A stretch of DNA of 64,000 nucleotides from Chrysoperla carnea (taxonomy: Eukaryota > Arthropoda > Insecta > Neuroptera > Chrysopidae). Positions 13,217-25,873 of the stretch are shown here, one piece after another. Under the pieces are notes generated by a model, which saw nothing but the letters and a program-made list of their open reading frames with translations, had not been told where the DNA came from and did no database searches. Location: assembly GCF_905475395.1 (NCBI RefSeq), contig NC_058340.1, positions 71,898,181 to 71,962,180 on the forward strand. The letters are read 5' to 3'. The position numbers and the translations under genes were made by a program. Positions within the stretch are counted from its first letter, which is position 1, and every line of letters starts with the position of its first letter.

Positions 13217-16200
13217 TACGCATCAAGTATATCCAGAAAATTTAATACCACGATTAACAAAAAAGGCTATTCAGGTATTTATATTATCCTTAGAAATATA
13301 TATACAGAGTATGCATTGTCGACTTTGGGAGGAGAAATTTCGGGGTCAATTTTCTCAGATGTTGTTAATAAACAAACTTCGATTAAATAGGGAACATTTG
13401 AAAAAAATTCTAAATTCTGCTTATGTATTTGATGTATCTGATGTAGGTAGCGCATATAAATGGGAAAAACAAATAATTAGCGGCCGATCGACCCTAATTC
13501 TCCTATAATACAAAGTATCAAAAAACTCTTTTTTTCTTCATTCTTCATTCGACTCTATAAAAAATGAGGTCATCAAGACCTGATATTTCAACCAATTACT
13601 CAAATCTATTGGCCAATTGTGACTCTCTTCTGACCAATTGAAATCACTGCGATTTTGGCACGATGAATTTGATTCGCTAAAATATTCTAGATGACCTTGA
13701 AATTTTAAACTCCTAATAGAAATGGCAGTACCTATAGTTCTGATTATGTTCATTTTGCTGTAAAATTTTATTGAATAGGTTTTAGGTGTATCAGAACGTG
13801 AATTTATGGATCAAATGGGTGTGCATTTTGTAGGATTTGTCAGTCAATATGGCTATGATCGAGTACTTTCAGTATTGGGACGACATATGCGAGATTTCCT
13901 AAATGGCTTAGATAATTTACATGAATATTTAAAATTCTCCTATCCACGAATGCGTGCTCCATCGTTTATATGCGAAAATGAAACACGCCAAGGTTTAACG
14001 TTACATTATCGTAGTAAACGACGTGGTTTTGTTTACTATACAATGGGACAAATTCGAGAGGTTTGAAGAATAAACATCAAAATGGCTTTACACAAAAAAC
14101 GAATAATTTTGGACAAAAAGAGCCTATATTCTGGTTTAAATTTTTAGTGCGTAGTTCTCTGACTCAAAATAATCAAAAAAGTTCACAGCACCAAACAACT
14201 TTGAAACACTATACTAATATCTAGCGTTTTTTTCGACAGCAAAAAACTGTTTTTATTTTTAGTGTTTACGCCCCAAAAACTTACACGATTGGTTTATAAG
14301 ATGGTTAATATAATAGTTTTCTAGATATCGCTTGAAATAGCTGAAACATATTGCTATCGTAAAAATTTGAAGCGATATCACGGCAAATCAAAATTACCTT
14401 TATAGCGATTTGCGTAATTTGATTGAGGTCCAAGATCATTCGATTTTGTAAGAGGCCAGAAATTATAAAGAAACTTTTAAACAATCTTTTTTCTAGGTGG
14501 CTAGACATTTTTACCATAAAGAAATGCGAATAGAATTAGTACGTGAAGAATTACTGTTCGACATGGTACACGTAACTTTCCAATTAACATTTGACAATCG
14601 TGCTTTTACGCTCGCATCATTGGCAATGACTCGAGAAGAGAAACATTTACCAATAAGTGCATCTGTGTTATTTGAAATATTTCCATTTTGTATTGTATTT
14701 GGGTAAGACTATCAAAAAATTATATAACAAATTTTCTCCTAATTGAAATACTTTTAGGTCCGATATGATTGTTCGAAGTATTGGAAATTCATTAATGGTT
14801 ATTTTACCAGATTTAATTGGGAAAAAAATTACTAATTGGTTTGATCTTGTTAGGCCTTTAATTGAATTCAAATTTGAAACTGTAAGTTATTTTTGCCTTG
14901 CCAAAAAACTGTTCGGATTGGAATACAATTTTTTTTGCAGATTTTAAATCGTACAAATAATATTTTCGAATTACTAACAGTCGAACCAGTATTAAATGAT
15001 CGTCAAGGACATAAAGATAGTCGACATGAATTAATTTTAACTGAGGATTTAGATCGAATTGAAGACAAAAATTTACGATTAAAAGGTAAAATTTATGTTT
15101 TTAACTAGTCAATTATTATAGATACTTCATCAACAGACACTGACATTCCCTATTCCTTGATTTACGTTATGTTAAATCCAGGCTCTGCTTTGTATTCTCT
15201 GGACCAGAAAGGCACTTGTGATGCTGTATTTTCCGGGCAAACTTTATCAATAGACATACAGACTAAGGCGCTTGCGATACTTTATTTCCAAGTCAAACTT
15301 TACGCATACTCATACAGAATGTTTTAATCTTCAGTTTTCATCTGCTTCCTTTTAAATAAAAAATTAAAATTGCTTCTGCTCATGAGACTTTGAAAGATGA
15401 GTTCTTCTAGAGTTAGTGCCAAATACTGAACAATACTTACACTTCGCCTTCGTGTTTTCTCACTGTTAAGGTATTTATATCGAAGTGAGAGAGAACGCGA
15501 TATTTTAAGCAGAGAGAAAATACAGTTCTATAAATATTAGTTGCATTAATGCAGTAAATTTCACAACGAAGCAAAGCACGCTCTCAATTGTTGCTCATCT
15601 GTGCACATGGCATAGCAACCAGTGCACTTTGCGACAGCACAGAAGTTATTGTAGAACGTTGTCGCTTGTACAATTTCTCACTTTTTTCCGCTATACAAAA
15701 CACTCACACAAAGAGACATAAATTCTAACTTAAGTATAGACATTTTGTTTAGGTCAAATGATATATATGGAAAATTGGCGTTTAATGATGTATTTAGGAA
15801 CACCTGTAATGCCTGATTTAAATGCATTGATAACATCTGGTCTTTACATAAATGATTTGTCTATGCACGACTTCAGTAGGTAAGTTCTCATTTTTTTAAC
15901 AACTTTTGCCATTGATTCAAAGCTCAGGTTATCTAAGACGATATGATGTAGTCGTAATATGGTGATGGCTCTTTGAATTTTTCAGTAAATAAAGATATTT
16001 CATTGCCGAAATATTTTTGCTACCTTTGCTCACATTTGTTATAAGTTTGATTTTTTTCTACATTCAAAGAATTGCCACTATTTTACGACTATTAAATTTC
16101 AACCATACCTTTCAATACTGAACGAATTTTCCCCCAACTAAAAAGAAGAGAATTGGACTCTCTACGTAGTTCCGACAATTTTATTTTTCTCTGCGAATAA

Positions 16201-19200
16201 ATTTAAAGCGATTAATGTGATTTTCAGAGATTTAATGTTAGCTGGAACCCAACAATCAGTCGAATTGAAACTAGCGTTAGATCAAGAACAGCAAAAAAGT
16301 AAAAAATTAGAAGAATCTATGAGAAAATTAGATGAAGAAATGCGACGTACTGACGAATTATTGTATCAGATGATACCGAAACAAGTAGCCGATCGATTGC
16401 GTACTGGAGAAAATCCTATTGATACATGTGAAGTATGATTTTAGAACTTTCGAATTCATTTTTAATGGGAAACGGTAGTAAACAAAAATAAAATCAGTTA
16501 CCAATTAGATAGTACATTTTTCGGATACTTTCAAACCAGTATTTTTCATTGCAAGTTACTAAATTTTTGCTTACTGTTCTTTGCCATCATATGGATTTAG
16601 TAGAAATTCTAGAGCAAATTTTTTCTTATAAATTTTTACAGATGTTCGATTCAGTATCGATTTTATTTTCGGATGTTGTCACCTTTACTGAAATCTGCAG
16701 TCGTATCACACCCATGGAAGTGGTTTCAATGTTGAATGCAATGTACTCAATATTTGATACCTTGACTGAACGCAACAGAGTTTATAAAGTAGGTAACATA
16801 CAAGTATGTAAAATTTACTGTAATTCTGACGCTGAAATTAACCAGATTTTGCTGTACTAATATGGTAAAGGCGGTTGCTGTGGAATTGAAGGTGTCATAA
16901 AATGCAGAACACTTTTTTAGAAATAAAATTTTAGTCTAAGAAACAATTTTTATCTTTTAGGAAACTTTTACGGATCTTTAACATCACTTATTTTTTTATT
17001 TTTGGGGTAAAATCGGTAAAAATAACAGAAATATGGTGGAAGTGTTGCAAAACTAAAATGATACTAAGAGCTTCTTTAGTCTGATATTAAAATTGTAGTT
17101 TTTAAAGGAGTAGAAAGTCTTATTACATTAAAAAGTAAAAAATAAAATTTTCCCTTGAGTCAAGTTTAAGAATATTTTTGATTAAATAGTCAATAAGTAA
17201 GAAGGTGAGGGGGTAGAGTACACCGAATTTTGTAAGGATTTACTTTATCGCCATTAGTTTGTTTAAGATTACGTTTTGACTGAGTCTCAAAAAATTCCAA
17301 CAACTTTTGTCCGAAAGGGTTTTCTGAAACTCCAACGCGGACAACGCACTTTCTGTACAGATTTGAATCAGGCCATTTTCAGGCACGTATTCCTTTTTCG
17401 CAAAACTTGTTTTGGTGCACCCTACTACTCCTTTGATTACTGACCATTTATTCTGCTTTCTGAATATAGCTATTAATAAAAGCTTGAGACGCTGAGATAT
17501 TAAGAGAACTTCATTATATACAATTAATAAAAAACGACGATTACAATTTCCTGAACATTTTAAAAGTGAACGCTTCAAACATTTATATACAGTCATACAC
17601 AAGAGGCCCAGGATAAAACTTTATTTTTTACGTTTTAGTACAAGAAAAATTTGTGCTTTATTTTAACTTTAATTTCGTTTTCTTACCTTAATAACGAATA
17701 TTTGATAGGTAGAAACGATTGGAGATGCATATATGGTTGTTTCTGGAGCACCTGAAAAAGAAGTAAATCATGCAGAACGTGTTTGTGACATGGCTTTAGA
17801 TATGGTTGAAGCCATAACAGATCTTAAAGATCCATCAACAGGCTCACATTTACAAATACGAGTTGGTATACATTCTGGAGCTGTTGTAGCGGGTATTGTT
17901 GGCTTAAAAATGCCACGATATTGTTTGTTTGGTGATAGTGTGAATACAGCTTCCAGAATGGAATCCACATCAGAGGCAATGAAAATTCATATATCACAAT
18001 CGACAAGGGATTTATTATCCGAACAATATCATGCATCAGAACGTGGGGAAATTCAAGTTAAAGGAAAAGGTAAATAAGTTTTTTTTAATAAGCTTCTTTG
18101 GCTTTATAATGACTACAGGGGCCGGTGGAATAGCTAGAGAAATCTAACCTAAAATCCGAAGAATTTGAAGCTAGCACAATTTCTGACTTCACTGATTTTT
18201 TAAGAAATTGTATAAATCGTAAGTTTTTTATTCCTACCATATTTTTTTAGGTGCAATGAAAACTTACTGGTTAGAACGAAGAGAATTACGAACACCTTTA
18301 ACTCGAATAACAACAGGAGTTACGACAGCACCAGAACCTGAATGGGAAAGACAAGCTGGCTGGGTTTCAACATTATTGGATGAACGCAACCGCGGTGCAT
18401 ATTCTCCAATCACATTTCAAGATGTTGCTAGACGAAGTGTTGCGAATTCACCAGTTAGAAATGTTGGAGTAAGAGGTATGCTTATTTTTTCCGTCTGTTT
18501 CTTCAAAACTTTCTGCTTGATGTCAAAATTCTTGGTTCATTATTTTGATTTTGTTCATTTTTAAAATATCGATATTTGTTTTCTGTTTCACTAATAGAAT
18601 TTCGTTCAAATTCAATGGGATCCGTACAATACGGTCGACTTCGTTCCCCAAGTGGTGATGCCTTTAATTTTAATATACCACCAATACCTGAACCAACTGC
18701 ATGTTGTAGCAACGAATCAGCAAAAAATTTCGACGCAAATCGAATTCCAGTACGAAAAAAAACATTAACTCCAACAGATCCAACACTAAATCATAATAAA
18801 CCAACAATAACAGTACCAAAAACCCATATGTCTATACCAACAACACCAATACCACCATACTCTCCACTTCCCCCTCCTGCTGGACCTTCTCAACCGTGTA
18901 CATCGCCCTGGGTATCACCAATACGAACTATGTATAATACACGTAACTTAGCAACTAGTGAATGTGAAAGATTAACTAAAGTAAATGAAGAGGAACAACA
19001 ACAAAATGAAATTAAAGAGTTTTTCACAGATGAACTTGAACAGCATAACCTCACTTGTCACAATGATATTAAAGATTACTTTGAGAATCCAACAATAAAT
19101 GTAAAAAAATCATCAAATGAATGTACAAAATCAACAACCTCATCATCGACAATAGTCACATCACCATCAATAACGCCCCCACCGCCGATGACATCATCAA

Positions 19201-19487
19201 CAATTAGTACAGCATCGCCACAGATGCTATCCAATATGGCGTATGTACTGTCATCTTCACAATCAGATGGTGATTTTTTAAATAAAACAATAAATCATCA
19301 TAGTCAAAATAGTAGTAGTAATTTATCAAATAGTCAAAGCCATTTTAATTTTCCAACATTTCATACAACAAATCTTCCTGTCGAGGAACCACAACAGCAG
19401 CCGCAACAACAGTGTTGTCCTGGATTTGTAACGGCATCATCACATCACAAACATAAATTTAATCAAAATGGTTGTAATATTTGCTGA
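13107..19487 (+). CDS. Gyc88E: Atypical soluble guanylate cyclase, Gyc88E type (11 coding exons, 959 aa)
   Basis: Makes cGMP from GTP in the cytosol. The family (Drosophila Gyc-88E, Manduca GC-beta3) is known to act as a homodimer or with Gyc-89D subunits and to respond to oxygen. Coding exons: 13107-13274, 13779-14060, 14497-14702, 14758-14881, 14941-15085, 15753-15879, 16228-16432, 16642-16788, 17709-18069, 18251-18475, 18598-19487. All junctions are GT-AG and phases sum to 960 codons including TGA. Residues about 1-180 are the H-NOX domain, with proximal heme ligand His104 (LDNLHEYL) and the YxSxR heme-propionate motif at Tyr133-Ser135-Arg137. HNOBA and a coiled coil (about 375-405) follow, then the cyclase domain with metal ligands Asp430 and Asp474, guanine-recognition Glu436 and Cys540, and transition-state Asn547 and Arg551. 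Donor and acceptor residues sit in one chain, so a homodimer could be active. The last exon encodes a low-complexity tail ending CNIC. The start is chosen because MYGLLLENL is the conserved family N-terminus. Confidence 0.95.
15086..15752 (+). other. Cyclase intron 5, relatively GC-rich, possibly holding an old insertion
   Basis: A 667-bp intron between the LRLKG and GQMIYMENW exons. Unlike the 55- and 59-bp introns before it, it has a less AT-rich core (about 15400-15720) with words such as GTGCACATGG and GTGCAC. No coding frame or clean terminal repeats were found. Confidence 0.4.
16789..17708 (+). other. Longest intron of the cyclase gene (intron 8)
   Basis: This 920-bp intron splits the catalytic domain between VYK and VETIGD, with donor GTAGGT and acceptor TTGATAG. 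It contains a 120-codon antisense open frame (17602-17240) with no recognisable domain, no good start context and AT-driven composition. I regard that frame as chance, though it is the longest unexplained open frame inside the gene. Confidence 0.7.
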
Positions 19488-19735
19488 AATTTAATTGTTT
19501 GTTTTGTTGTTTGTTGAATTAGTTTGAAATTGTGATGAAATAATTAGAGAAAAATATTAAGAAATTATTTGTATTACTTTTATGTTATTAGAGCCAGTGC
19601 TAATTAAGTTGAGGCTTTTATTTTTTTGGTTTGTTCAACTAAAAAAGATTCCATCTAGCGGTAACAAAAACAAACAATATTACTAAGGTTATGTTATTCT
19701 TGAAAGTAACCTAACTAATTAGAAAAAAATAAAAT
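19488..19735 (+). terminator. Cyclase 3' UTR with candidate poly(A) signal
   Basis: The cyclase stop codon is at 19485-19487. The first clear AATAAA downstream is at 19728-19733, giving a 3' UTR of about 250 nt. Further AATAAA words occur near 19850, so the true cleavage site could be later. Confidence 0.4.
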
Positions 19736-20775
19736 TTTGACATTTATGCATTTGGCTAATGCGAGAGCGCTGTAAATTTTTCGGACAGGAAATGTTCAGC
19801 TTTGGTAGCATGAATTACCTGACACCATTGTTCTCAGTTGCGCTCAGTAAAAATAAAATTTAGCCAATATTATGTGAAAAGTAATTGTATTTGTAACGTG
19901 AAGATGTTAGCATTATATTCCAATTGACACAAGTTGAAGGAAACGAGGCATCGAAGTTTTCTCTCTAAATTAGTTCGAATCATAACGATGGGAATTTTTT
20001 TGACATACTTGACCTGGTAATAACTATAAAAGCTCTTCTTAAATGGTATTTGGCATTTAGAATGATTTATATTAATTGCATCGGCATATCTAGGATTGCT
20101 ATCTAGAATTGGCCTCAAAGTCTAAAATGATCAGAAACGGTGACTACCAAACATCTCAAGTTAAATCAAAATATTTTAATGATTTAAGCTCAGTACAGTT
20201 ATCTAATGAAGCAAGAAAAATTTTCATCAAATATACCGAATATGAAATGCCATAAAAAATGGGCCACAATAAATCTCGCTAAGTATTTGTATTGTGGGAA
20301 ATGGGATATATTTTAACAAAAAGAAGTTGTAGCAAAAAATTCAAAATTTCGATAAAATCGTAAGAGGCAAAAATAAAATAGCATTACCTATTTAAAAGAA
20401 TCGTGAATAGATATTAATCTTCAAAATTCGCGTTTAAACACAAAGTCACGTGATATGATGTCACTGCATCGATATTTTTAAAATGTGAAACTGGCTTTAA
20501 TATCAATTTTAAAATAACATAAGTTGCCTGTTATTTTCATTAAAGCTTGAATTCAAATTTTTTATTCATTTCTTTGAAAAAATTTGTTGGATATTCCTGT
20601 TCAAGGAATTGATAGTTCAATCTGTTTTAATTATCTGGTAAAGATGATTAATAAAAAAGTCAAAATTTCCTGTAACGGTATTACTAGTGATTACGAAATC
20701 GAGGAAAAAGATTACAAAAATTAAATAACTTATAGATGAAACATAATGTAGTTACTGACGATTAATAATATTGGG
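19736..20775. other. Intergenic between the convergent genes, no gene seen
   Basis: AT-rich, unique-looking sequence downstream of the cyclase. No coding frame with support. Confidence 0.5.
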
Positions 20776-20906
20776 CTTGTTCAGCAGAAATTGATATTTT
20801 CCAATGCAGTTGTTCGTCGCAGATAAATTAACGATATTATAAGGAGGAAGGATTAACGGTCGCATATAAGGAGCGAGCTGCGGAATGCCTATTTCTGCCG
20901 AACAAG
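20776..20906. mobile_element. Small inverted-repeat element (131 bp)
   Basis: CTTGTTCAGCAGAAAT at 20776-20791 is matched on the opposite strand by CTTGTTCGGCAGAAAT at 20906-20891 (one difference). The interior is unusually GC-rich for the neighbourhood. No target duplication is evident. Confidence 0.5.
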
Positions 20907-21179
20907 TTCATTTATAGCTAACATACATTTCTCATAAGAATTAATGGCTGCGCCCATACAAATTGAGCCATAGAAAATAATAAGAATATAGAGGAAGTTG
21001 GTTGGGTTCTGAAGTTTTTAGCTCTTGCGTTCAAAAATGGGACACTATAATAGAAAACGGAGATATTATTTGTAAAATTAATATAAAGGCTTAAGGTTCA
21101 AGTTAGAATTTTACATGCATATAATTATCCATAAAAGAGCATGTATTCCGAAGTTGTGCTACGATTAGAAGTAAGTTGA

Positions 21180-21309
21180 TTAAAGTAGTTCACTCGTAAT
21201 GGTCGAGAATACAATTGTTTCAATAATTAAGAACTCTAAATAGTCAAAAAATATGATCATTATAAAATCATTCATTAAAATAAGTTATTTGACGAGTGAA
21301 ATACCTTAA
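21180..21309. mobile_element. 130-bp MITE of the TTAAGGTAGTTCAC family
   Basis: Left end TTAAAGTAGTTCACTCGT. The right end reads TTAAGGTATTTCACTCGT on the opposite strand. The interior is AT-rich and non-coding. The ends match those of the 53295-54282 element apart from single substitutions. Confidence 0.6.
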
Positions 21310-24300
21310 AATTACAAAAAAAATATTTCGATACGTGTTGAGATGATAGAAGGTAAGGTTTTATATAAAACTGAAAAATAGATTAGAAAAATAAAAAAAC
21401 TGAGGCAAATATTTGACCATTTTTAAACGTAAATGAATATTTAATCAATTAACGTGCAGATTTCGAGATAGATAGCGCAAGTTGTTCACAAATTCTAATG
21501 AAAGGTAAAGTTTTGTCTCATCTGTAGTTTCCAAACTACAGATAAGTGGTGGTTCACTCAAACCGATATAACATGAATAGAGCATGAATTGGATGCATGA
21601 TTCATGTCACGGATTTCATTAAACTCATGAACAAAACCGATCGAAATTAGCAATTTTTTCCAAACATACAGATCTAATAAAAAAAAATTGATTTCTTTGC
21701 TGTTTTTTTGTTGTAAATAAATAAAGAAAACTATAAATGTGAAATATTTATTTTAATAATTATTGAATTTATGTTTGATGATATCACCCAGCAAGCATCA
21801 GAGCTGATCAAAATCCCAGGAAAAATTAATTATCAGTTAATAATAAATACCTTGAAAATAGGATTCACAAACTATGCATCGATTTGCTATTTGTAGGCAT
21901 CTGAAAATATGCATACAAGAAAGTTTTATTGATGAATTATTGCTTTCGACTTTCAGTTTATTCTGAAGGATTGAAAAACTATTGTAGTTCATTTTTAGAG
22001 CAGTGTGTCTTTCCGTGAAATCATAGAATTGAAAAAATTATAGGAAATAATAGAAAGGCCAGCGTAAAAAACCCAAAATATCTTTAATTCATTAGTTATG
22101 TTTTTGAAATCAAATATCAGCTTAATTTTTTTAATTAATTCTATTAAAAACAATTTATTTATCACGAGGTTAAAGACTTCTGTCTGAAAATGATCAGGTT
22201 CCAGACAAAAATTTCCCATTTTGATAACAATAACATACCGAAGTAATAACAATAATACACCTAAACGAAACGATTATGAAAAAATAATTAATTTATAATA
22301 ATAGGTTTATTAAATTCAAGATAATTATTTTTGTTCGTTGGAGGCGAGACGAAATAATTGTTAAAAGTATTGTATCGTCTTAATATTCATTAATGAATTA
22401 TTTATTCTGGTCCTGTCTCGCAAATTATGGATTCTGTGGAAAACAATTTTAGTTAAATGACTGCACTTTTTATACCTAACAGTTTGCAATTTTAAATTTA
22501 AGAGTAACACACTTGCTGCAAAAAATACACACTTGCTGCATCCCATTTTCTGAAAACCCCATGCAAGGACAACGTTACATTTTCTAAAAATCAACTAGGT
22601 AAAGACAAATATTGGTAATAAATTGCGAACATCACGTCTCGTTCGTCCAAAGCAATAGCACCGGTAATTTTTGAAAAAAAAATTACTTGTATACTCGAAT
22701 GCATGGAACTGCGAACTTATTTTCAGATGCCTATAAATGGAAAGCTCCAAAGCTTTAGCATTAAGAGAACGAAGTACTACAGAGGGTGATATGCTAAGAG
22801 AAAAACTCCCTTGTAATTTTTGCATTACCGGATTATCGTTTGTAATTTTAAGATTTTGTCAATTACAATCGAATTGAAATTTTTATTGAAAATAAAATTT
22901 AATATAATTGATCTTCTTATTAGCATTATTCCTTATATTAATATAGATTTACGTTTAAAACTTTTTAAAATTAAACTAATTTTTTTTGGATAAATTTGTA
23001 ATTTTGTATTCCAGAACATTGAAGGTGATACTCAAAAAAATTTTAAACTTACAAACGATAATCAGATATCGGAATCCAAAACATTAACAGAAACTTTCTT
23101 CTTGAAATTTTATACTTTATACTATCACTATGTTCTTCTTATGTCCTAGCTATTAAAACGTAAAACAGCTCTGATAACTTTTAATCACGAACCTCTAATT
23201 TTTTTTAAAAATTAACATTTTTTTATAGATGGCAATTTCTGATTAGTTATTCGAATTAATTAAAAAAAAAACTATTCTAGTCGATATTTTTACAATTAAT
23301 AAGAAAATATTATAAAAATATATAAAATATAATAATTATAAATAAATCAAAATGTAAAATGAATTAAATAAATACATATAAATAAAAAGAATTTAATTAA
23401 TATTCTTCTATTTCAGAATTTTTATCGTAAATGTTGTAATAAAAAAAATGTAATATTGATTGTCTCTCGTTATAATTTTTAATTGTTCTTTTCGTAATTT
23501 ATATAAATAATAAAAATCAAATGATAATTTTCTCAGTTTTTCTTTATGTTTATTTTAGTGTAGCAAAACCTATCAGAACGTAGGCATAAAAATAATTAAC
23601 TTGTTATTTTCTACTCAATTTCCCAACTTAAAAGAAATACTTCTAAATAATTTTATTCTAATATATTTCTACAGAAAATATTTTATGCCGTCACATGAGT
23701 AACTCGATGGCTCCAAATGATTCCAAAAAAGCGTTTCTTTTAAATAAAACTTTTTTTGTTTATCAATTTGTAAGGAAAAAATTTTTTTTTTTAAATTTTT
23801 GCAGTGCAAAACGCTCTTTCTTCATACGGCATGAGAACATAATTGAAGGCAAAATTATTCATCCTTTTAATTGCCAATCTATAAAAGGAATTTCCAATTT
23901 TTTTGGTTTTTTCGTCAAATAATCAAAAAGGTCAAATTGAAGGTTACCACCAGTGAATTGCTCGTTGAAAATAATCAAGGGAATGACCTTTATTTGTTTT
24001 TAAAGAATGTCTTATCAAACAAATATCCAGCTGTCTCGCTACTCTATAGGCGAATTGGAAATTTTGAAGATTTTTGTTTGATCCATTTGTGATTATTTCT
24101 AGGACACTATACTCGACTATACCTACCTACCAACTAAACAGATTTTTCGAAGATTCGAAACTTTTCTGTTTTTTAGGATCAGAACTTTTCCACATACGTG
24201 ATTCCAAAGAAAATTTAGCTGGTCTTAACCACTGCTAACTGGGTTCCTCGTGAACATCCAATAGAACCTAGTCTAACCCAATCGGGTCCACGTATGTTAA

Positions 24301-24734
24301 ATTGTGGATCCACGAAAACAGAATTTCAAATACCCAGGTACTTAAGATTCCAGAAAGTCGTGGGGGAAAAGCTGGCAGAAACATAATTTGTCATAGGTTA
24401 TTTTAAAAGTAAACATAATTTCTGTGAATAAAAAATAAACAAAAGTTTACATCACCTGATTTCTAGGAAATTAAAAATCTCTATGAATCATTTATACATA
24501 CACGTTTATAAAGTTTCAATTTCAAAAGATAAGAAAATCAATTAACCAAAGCTTAGAAATTGTCGCTGGTAGAACCACAGTGATCCAAGTAATGATGTGG
24601 GCACGAAAATAAAATCTATCCAAAACTTAACCAAGTATGTAATCGTACTAAATTTAGGTCATACTTTTCAAAATTAACCTAACTCTAATAGGTTTCAAGA
24701 ATGTGGAGTCCTGGTCACGGAACTACGCACATAA
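21310..24734. other. Intergenic, no gene seen
   Basis: A short ACACTTGCTGCA duplication is at about 22508-22540 and a very AT-rich block at 22850-23540. Open frames at 23695-24092 are low-complexity. Confidence 0.5.
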
Positions 24735-25005
24735 GTGATAGCTGGCAAAAGCTAGCATCGCAGCTGAAAAGAATGACCCAAAATTAGTAGGTTTTAAAAA
24801 AAATTCCAATAAGATCAGATCAAATTTGCCTGTGTTATCAAAAAAATTCAATTTTTTAACTTTATGACGTCATCAGAAGTTATAGCTAGCAAAAAACTCA
24901 GATCAAAGCTGAAAAAAATGACCCAAAATTAGTAGGTTCCAAAAAAAATAAGATCGGATCAAATTTGGCTGTGCTATCAGAAAAATAGAATTTAAAAAAA
25001 ATTTA
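24735..25005 (+). repeat. Tandem duplication, about 145-bp unit, two copies
   Basis: ATGACCCAAAATTAGTAGGT at 24773 and again at 24918, with matching flanks (AGCTGAAAA before, then AAGATCRGATCAAATTTG after). A TGACGTCATCAGA word lies between. Non-coding. Confidence 0.75.
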
Positions 25006-25737
25006 ATTTTGCTTCAGTTAAGTCACTTGTCTAAGCTTTTTTAATTAAATCAATTGTTGGGTATTTCGCTTCTCATGATTCATAATTTAATTATATAGGC
25101 AACTTAAAATACTTAAATGAAATCAATATGATATAAAAATATTCAGTAAAGATGACGAAGCTTCGCGAAGGTAAGAAATTCCTTTTTTATTGTTTATTTT
25201 TATATTATTCTTTTTAATTTTTTGCGCTTCAAATTTTTGTATTTGGTGCTTCACATTGATACAAATGTAGGTGTTGCATGTTGCATGTATTGTTCTCTAA
25301 TCATGTACTCGTTTTGTTTTGCAGATCTGAAGTGTCTCACATCAATACTCAAAAAAGTAAATAATTCCAAACAAATTATGTTCTTAAACAATGTTTAGTG
25401 GTTTTAGGTCAAAAATGCTCTAAAACATTTGAAAGCCATTTTTTTAAAGGATACCGTTAAAATTGTTTTAAAAAATTCCGAAAAAGTCATTTTAAGACGT
25501 TTGATGGATATTTAGTCTTACAGATTATCAAAATCACTACTTCGGCTAATGATTAAATTTGCTTCAAAAATAATCAATCGCTTTGTCTCGTTCTCTCGAA
25601 TTACTATTTTGGTTTTTTACATTTGTTTTTATTATTTTAAGCGTAGGTATTTTTTAATCGGATAGAAAGACTCAAAAACTAAACATAAAAGAGGCGAAAA
25701 AAGAAACAAAATTTTTAATTAAAAAATATAATTCCTA

Positions 25738-25743
25738 TTTATT
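25738..25743 (-). terminator. Poly(A) signal of the ETS gene
   Basis: AATAAA on the - strand about 130 nt past the TAG stop (25876-25874), giving a short 3' UTR. No other full AATAAA lies closer to the stop. Confidence 0.55.
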
Positions 25744-25873
25744 CATAAAATAAAAAATTGTATTTGTATAAAAATAATTAAAAAATAATATTGCAAGTTT
25801 TTTTAAAGCTATATTTATAAATATTTACAATTATTTAGTGACTAGCGCATTAAAATATTATCATTTACAATTA

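Noticed and set aside
17240..17602. 120-codon antisense open frame inside cyclase intron 8
   Set aside because: No domain, no supporting splice or start context, and it lies wholly within an intron of a gene on the other strand.
18576..18597. ATG at 18576 as the start of a separate gene in the last cyclase exon
   Set aside because: The frame is continuous in phase with the preceding exon through the acceptor at 18597; bases 18576-18597 are intron.
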